NCBI RefSeq assembly: GCF_040784915.1 | Contig: NZ_CP160797.1 | Coordinates: 3,090,137 to 3,154,136, forward strand | Direction: 5' to 3' | Source of the DNA: Bacillus vallismortis | GTDB lineage: Bacteria > Bacillota > Bacilli > Bacillales > Bacillaceae | DNA: 64,000 nt | Shown: one piece after another, positions 62,053-64,000 of the stretch | Numbering within the stretch: position 1 is the stretch's first letter | Layout: the number at the start of each line of letters is the position of its first letter | Position numbers and translations under genes: made by a program | The notes under the pieces: generated by a model | Seen by the model: the letters and a program-made list of their open reading frames with translations, nothing else | What the model was told of the DNA's origin: nothing | Database searches by the model: none

Positions 62053-63932
62053 CTTTTTATCTCTCCTCTTTTTTTAACCGCCCGTAAAATCGAAATGCCG
62101 TAAGGGGGAATGGTCATCGTGATATAACCCGGTTTATGATGTAAAGCTCCCGTTTTGGACGCTAACGGCTTTTTGTTAATTTGTCCTGAGCCCCCATATG
62201 TTTCACTGTCGCTATTCAGCACTTCGATGTATTGGGTAAGAAAAGGAACTCCAACATCATATTGATGATAGACTGCGGGTGAAAAATTACAAATGATGAC
62301 AAGCGCCTCACCGTGCCTTTTGCCATATCGAATAAAAGAAAAAATCGATTGTTGGTCATTATGGACATCAATCCATTCAAATGACTGTGCACGATGATCA
62401 TGTTCATAAAGGATTTTGCTTTTTTGATAAAAACGGAGAAGATCTTGCGTAAAAACGCTGGCTTTCCGATGTATGGGGAAGGAGTCCAAAAACCAATCAA
62501 GCTGCTCTGTGTCTTTCCATTCATCAAATTGGGCAAATTCTGTTCCCATAAAAATCAATTTCTTTCCGGGATGAACCGTCATATAACCGAGCAAAAGCCG
62601 ATACTGGGCAAATTTCTGCCAATAGTCGCCAGGCATTTTATTAAGAATTGATTTTTTTCCGTAAACGACTTCATCATGAGAAAATGGCAATACAAAATGT
62701 TCACTAAACGCATACAGTAATGAAAAAGAAATAAGCTGATGACAATACCGCCTTTCTTCTGGCGGCGTCTCCATGTATTTCAGTACGTCATTCATCCAGC
62801 CCATATTCCATTTAAAATGAAAACCGAGCCCCCCTTCCTCAGCGGCACTCGTCACTTGAGGCCATTCCGTCGAATCTTCCGCAATCATCATGACATGCGG
62901 ATATGCCTCTCTCATCGTTTGATTGAGTTTTTTTAAAAACCCAACAGCATATGGATTCGTGTGGCGTTCATCCTGATTTGGCCAATACAGGATATTAGCC
63001 ACTGCATCAACCCTAAATCCATCTATATGATAGAGTTCCGCCCAGTACAACGCATTAGAAATTAAAAAACTATGAACTTCCGGTTTTCCCAAGTCAAAGT
63101 TTGCTGTTCCCCATAGCCAGTTCTCCCGATCACGTTCATCTTGATATTCATAAAGAGGCCCTCCATCAAACATATAAAGGCCATGTGCATCTTTACAAAA
63201 ATGTCCGGGGACCCAATCCAGAATGACTCCGATGTTTTCTTGATGGCATTCATCGACAAACCTCATCAAATCATGAGGCGTGCCAAACCTGCTTGTCGGG
63301 CTGTAGTACCCCGTTCCTTGGTATCCCCAGGAACGATCATAGGGGTGCTCATATACCGGGAGCAGTTCGATATGGGTAAACCCATGCTTTTTGATATAAG
63401 GAATAAGCGACTGACTTAAATCTTTATAAGAGTAATGCCTGCCATCAGAATGTTTCTTCCAAGAACCGAGATGAAGTTCATAAATAAAAAGTGGTTTCTC
63501 ATACAGCGTCTTAACCTTTTGTTTCTTTTGCCATTTATGATCTTGCCAGCTGTATCCTGTCAGATCATAAGTCAGTGACGCTGTATGAGGCCGGACTTCT
63601 GAATAAAAGGCGTATGGATCTGCTTTCAGCCTGATCTCACCGCTATGAGTCACGATTTCATACTTATATCGTTCCTGTTCTGCCAAGCCCGGAATAAATA
63701 AAGTCCAAATGCCGTTATCGTTCACTCTATGCATCACATGCTGTTCTCCTGACCAGCTGTTAAAATCCCCAGCTACTCGAACTTCTGACGCATGAGGCGC
63801 CCACACACAGAATTCATATCCGCTTTGGCCATTCAGCTCACGATAATGCGAGCCAAATAGCTGATAGCTTCTAAACAGACTGCCTTCGTGATAAAGATAA
63901 ACATCATGTGCTGTCGGGCTGGCAGCGGTCAT
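62049..63932 (-). CDS. glgB: 1,4-alpha-glucan branching enzyme GlgB
   Basis: 627 residues, GH13. Carbohydrate-binding N-terminal domain ([20 protein letters not shown]), then a TIM barrel with the four conserved regions: [16 protein letters not shown] (nucleophile Asp), [10 protein letters not shown] (acid Glu) and FSHDEVVYG. It forms alpha-1,6 branches. First gene of glgBCDAP, sporulation-associated. ATG 63932 follows GAAAGGATGA. Confidence 0.96.
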   Translation of the reverse strand: MTAASPTAHDVYLYHEGSLFRSYQLFGSHYRELNGQSGYEFCVWAPHASEVRVAGDFNSWSGEQHVMHRVNDNGIWTLFIPGLAEQERYKYEIVTHSGEIRLKADPYAFYSEVRPHTASLTYDLTGYSWQDHKWQKKQKVKTLYEKPLFIYELHLGSWKKHSDGRHYSYKDLSQSLIPYIKKHGFTHIELLPVYEHPYDRSWGYQGTGYYSPTSRFGTPHDLMRFVDECHQENIGVILDWVPGHFCKDAHGLYMFDGGPLYEYQDERDRENWLWGTANFDLGKPEVHSFLISNALYWAELYHIDGFRVDAVANILYWPNQDERHTNPYAVGFLKKLNQTMREAYPHVMMIAEDSTEWPQVTSAAEEGGLGFHFKWNMGWMNDVLKYMETPPEERRYCHQLISFSLLYAFSEHFVLPFSHDEVVYGKKSILNKMPGDYWQKFAQYRLLLGYMTVHPGKKLIFMGTEFAQFDEWKDTEQLDWFLDSFPIHRKASVFTQDLLRFYQKSKILYEHDHRAQSFEWIDVHNDQQSIFSFIRYGKRHGEALVIICNFSPAVYHQYDVGVPFLTQYIEVLNSDSETYGGSGQINKKPLASKTGALHHKPGYITMTIPPYGISILRAVKKRGEIKR

Positions 63933-64000
63933 GTAATCATCCTTTCTGACATCATAGTTTTTATATATAGTATTTATTCGAAGAAATAAAAAAAAGCCCT
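63933..64000 (-). promoter_or_regulatory. Upstream region of the glg operon
   Basis: The last 68 bases hold the leader and likely promoter of glgBCDAP. In B. subtilis the operon is transcribed by sigma E. The AT-rich stretch has CTATATATAA but no confident -35/-10 pair. AGGGCTTTTTTTT at the window edge (minus strand) is probably half of a terminator from the next gene. Confidence 0.4.

Overview
The window is a stretch of chromosome from a member of the Bacillus subtilis group. Nearly every gene can be recognised, and gene order follows what I recall of B. subtilis 168 from ytvA to glgB. The proteins are close to the 168 versions but not identical, so this looks like a related strain, subspecies or sister species. 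I see no prophage, insertion sequence, CRISPR array, rRNA or tRNA. The window is core chromosome.

Left part (1-17.3 kb): the 3' two thirds of the blue-light receptor gene ytvA; an MFS exporter (yttB); a coiled-coil membrane protein (yttA); the bacitracin-sensing module bceRS-bceAB with its BceR operator; the cell-envelope-responsive operon ytrGABCDEF with the YtrA operator, including the 45-codon ytrG; then ytzC, ytqAB, ytpAB (bacilysocin and sesquarterpene) and ytoA.

Middle part (17.3-34.4 kb): a decayed stub of an amino-acid permease gene where 168 has an intact ytnA; asnB; metK under a complete SAM-I riboswitch; pckA; ytmB and ytmA; the ytlACD ABC importer; ytkD, ytkC and sigma-B-type dps; ytzI and ytkA; luxS; ytjA (YidD); ytiB (carbonic anhydrase); zinc-independent L31 (rpmE2) behind a Zur box; the second cytochrome bd-type oxidase ythAB; and ytzL.

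Right part (34.4-64 kb): the manganese importer mntABCD with an MntR-like operator; the menaquinone operon menF-D-H-B-E-C; yteA and ytdA; the spore-surface sugar operon ytcABC; the coat gene cluster cotSA-cotS-ytxO with divergent cotI; tspO; and the glycogen operon glgBCDAP, whose promoter region reaches the right edge.

Several neighbours work together. metK and luxS both act on the S-adenosylmethionine cycle. men makes the quinol carrier that ythAB would oxidise. mnt and rpmE2 are metal-homeostasis genes. ytdA, ytcABC and the cot genes build the outer spore coat, and glg belongs to the sporulation-associated glycogen pathway. I found no convincing undescribed multi-gene system. The most informative local features are the ytnA stub, the DtxR/MntR-like domain fused to MntC, the apparent loss of kinase residues in CotS but not CotI, and the degenerate zinc finger of YteA.
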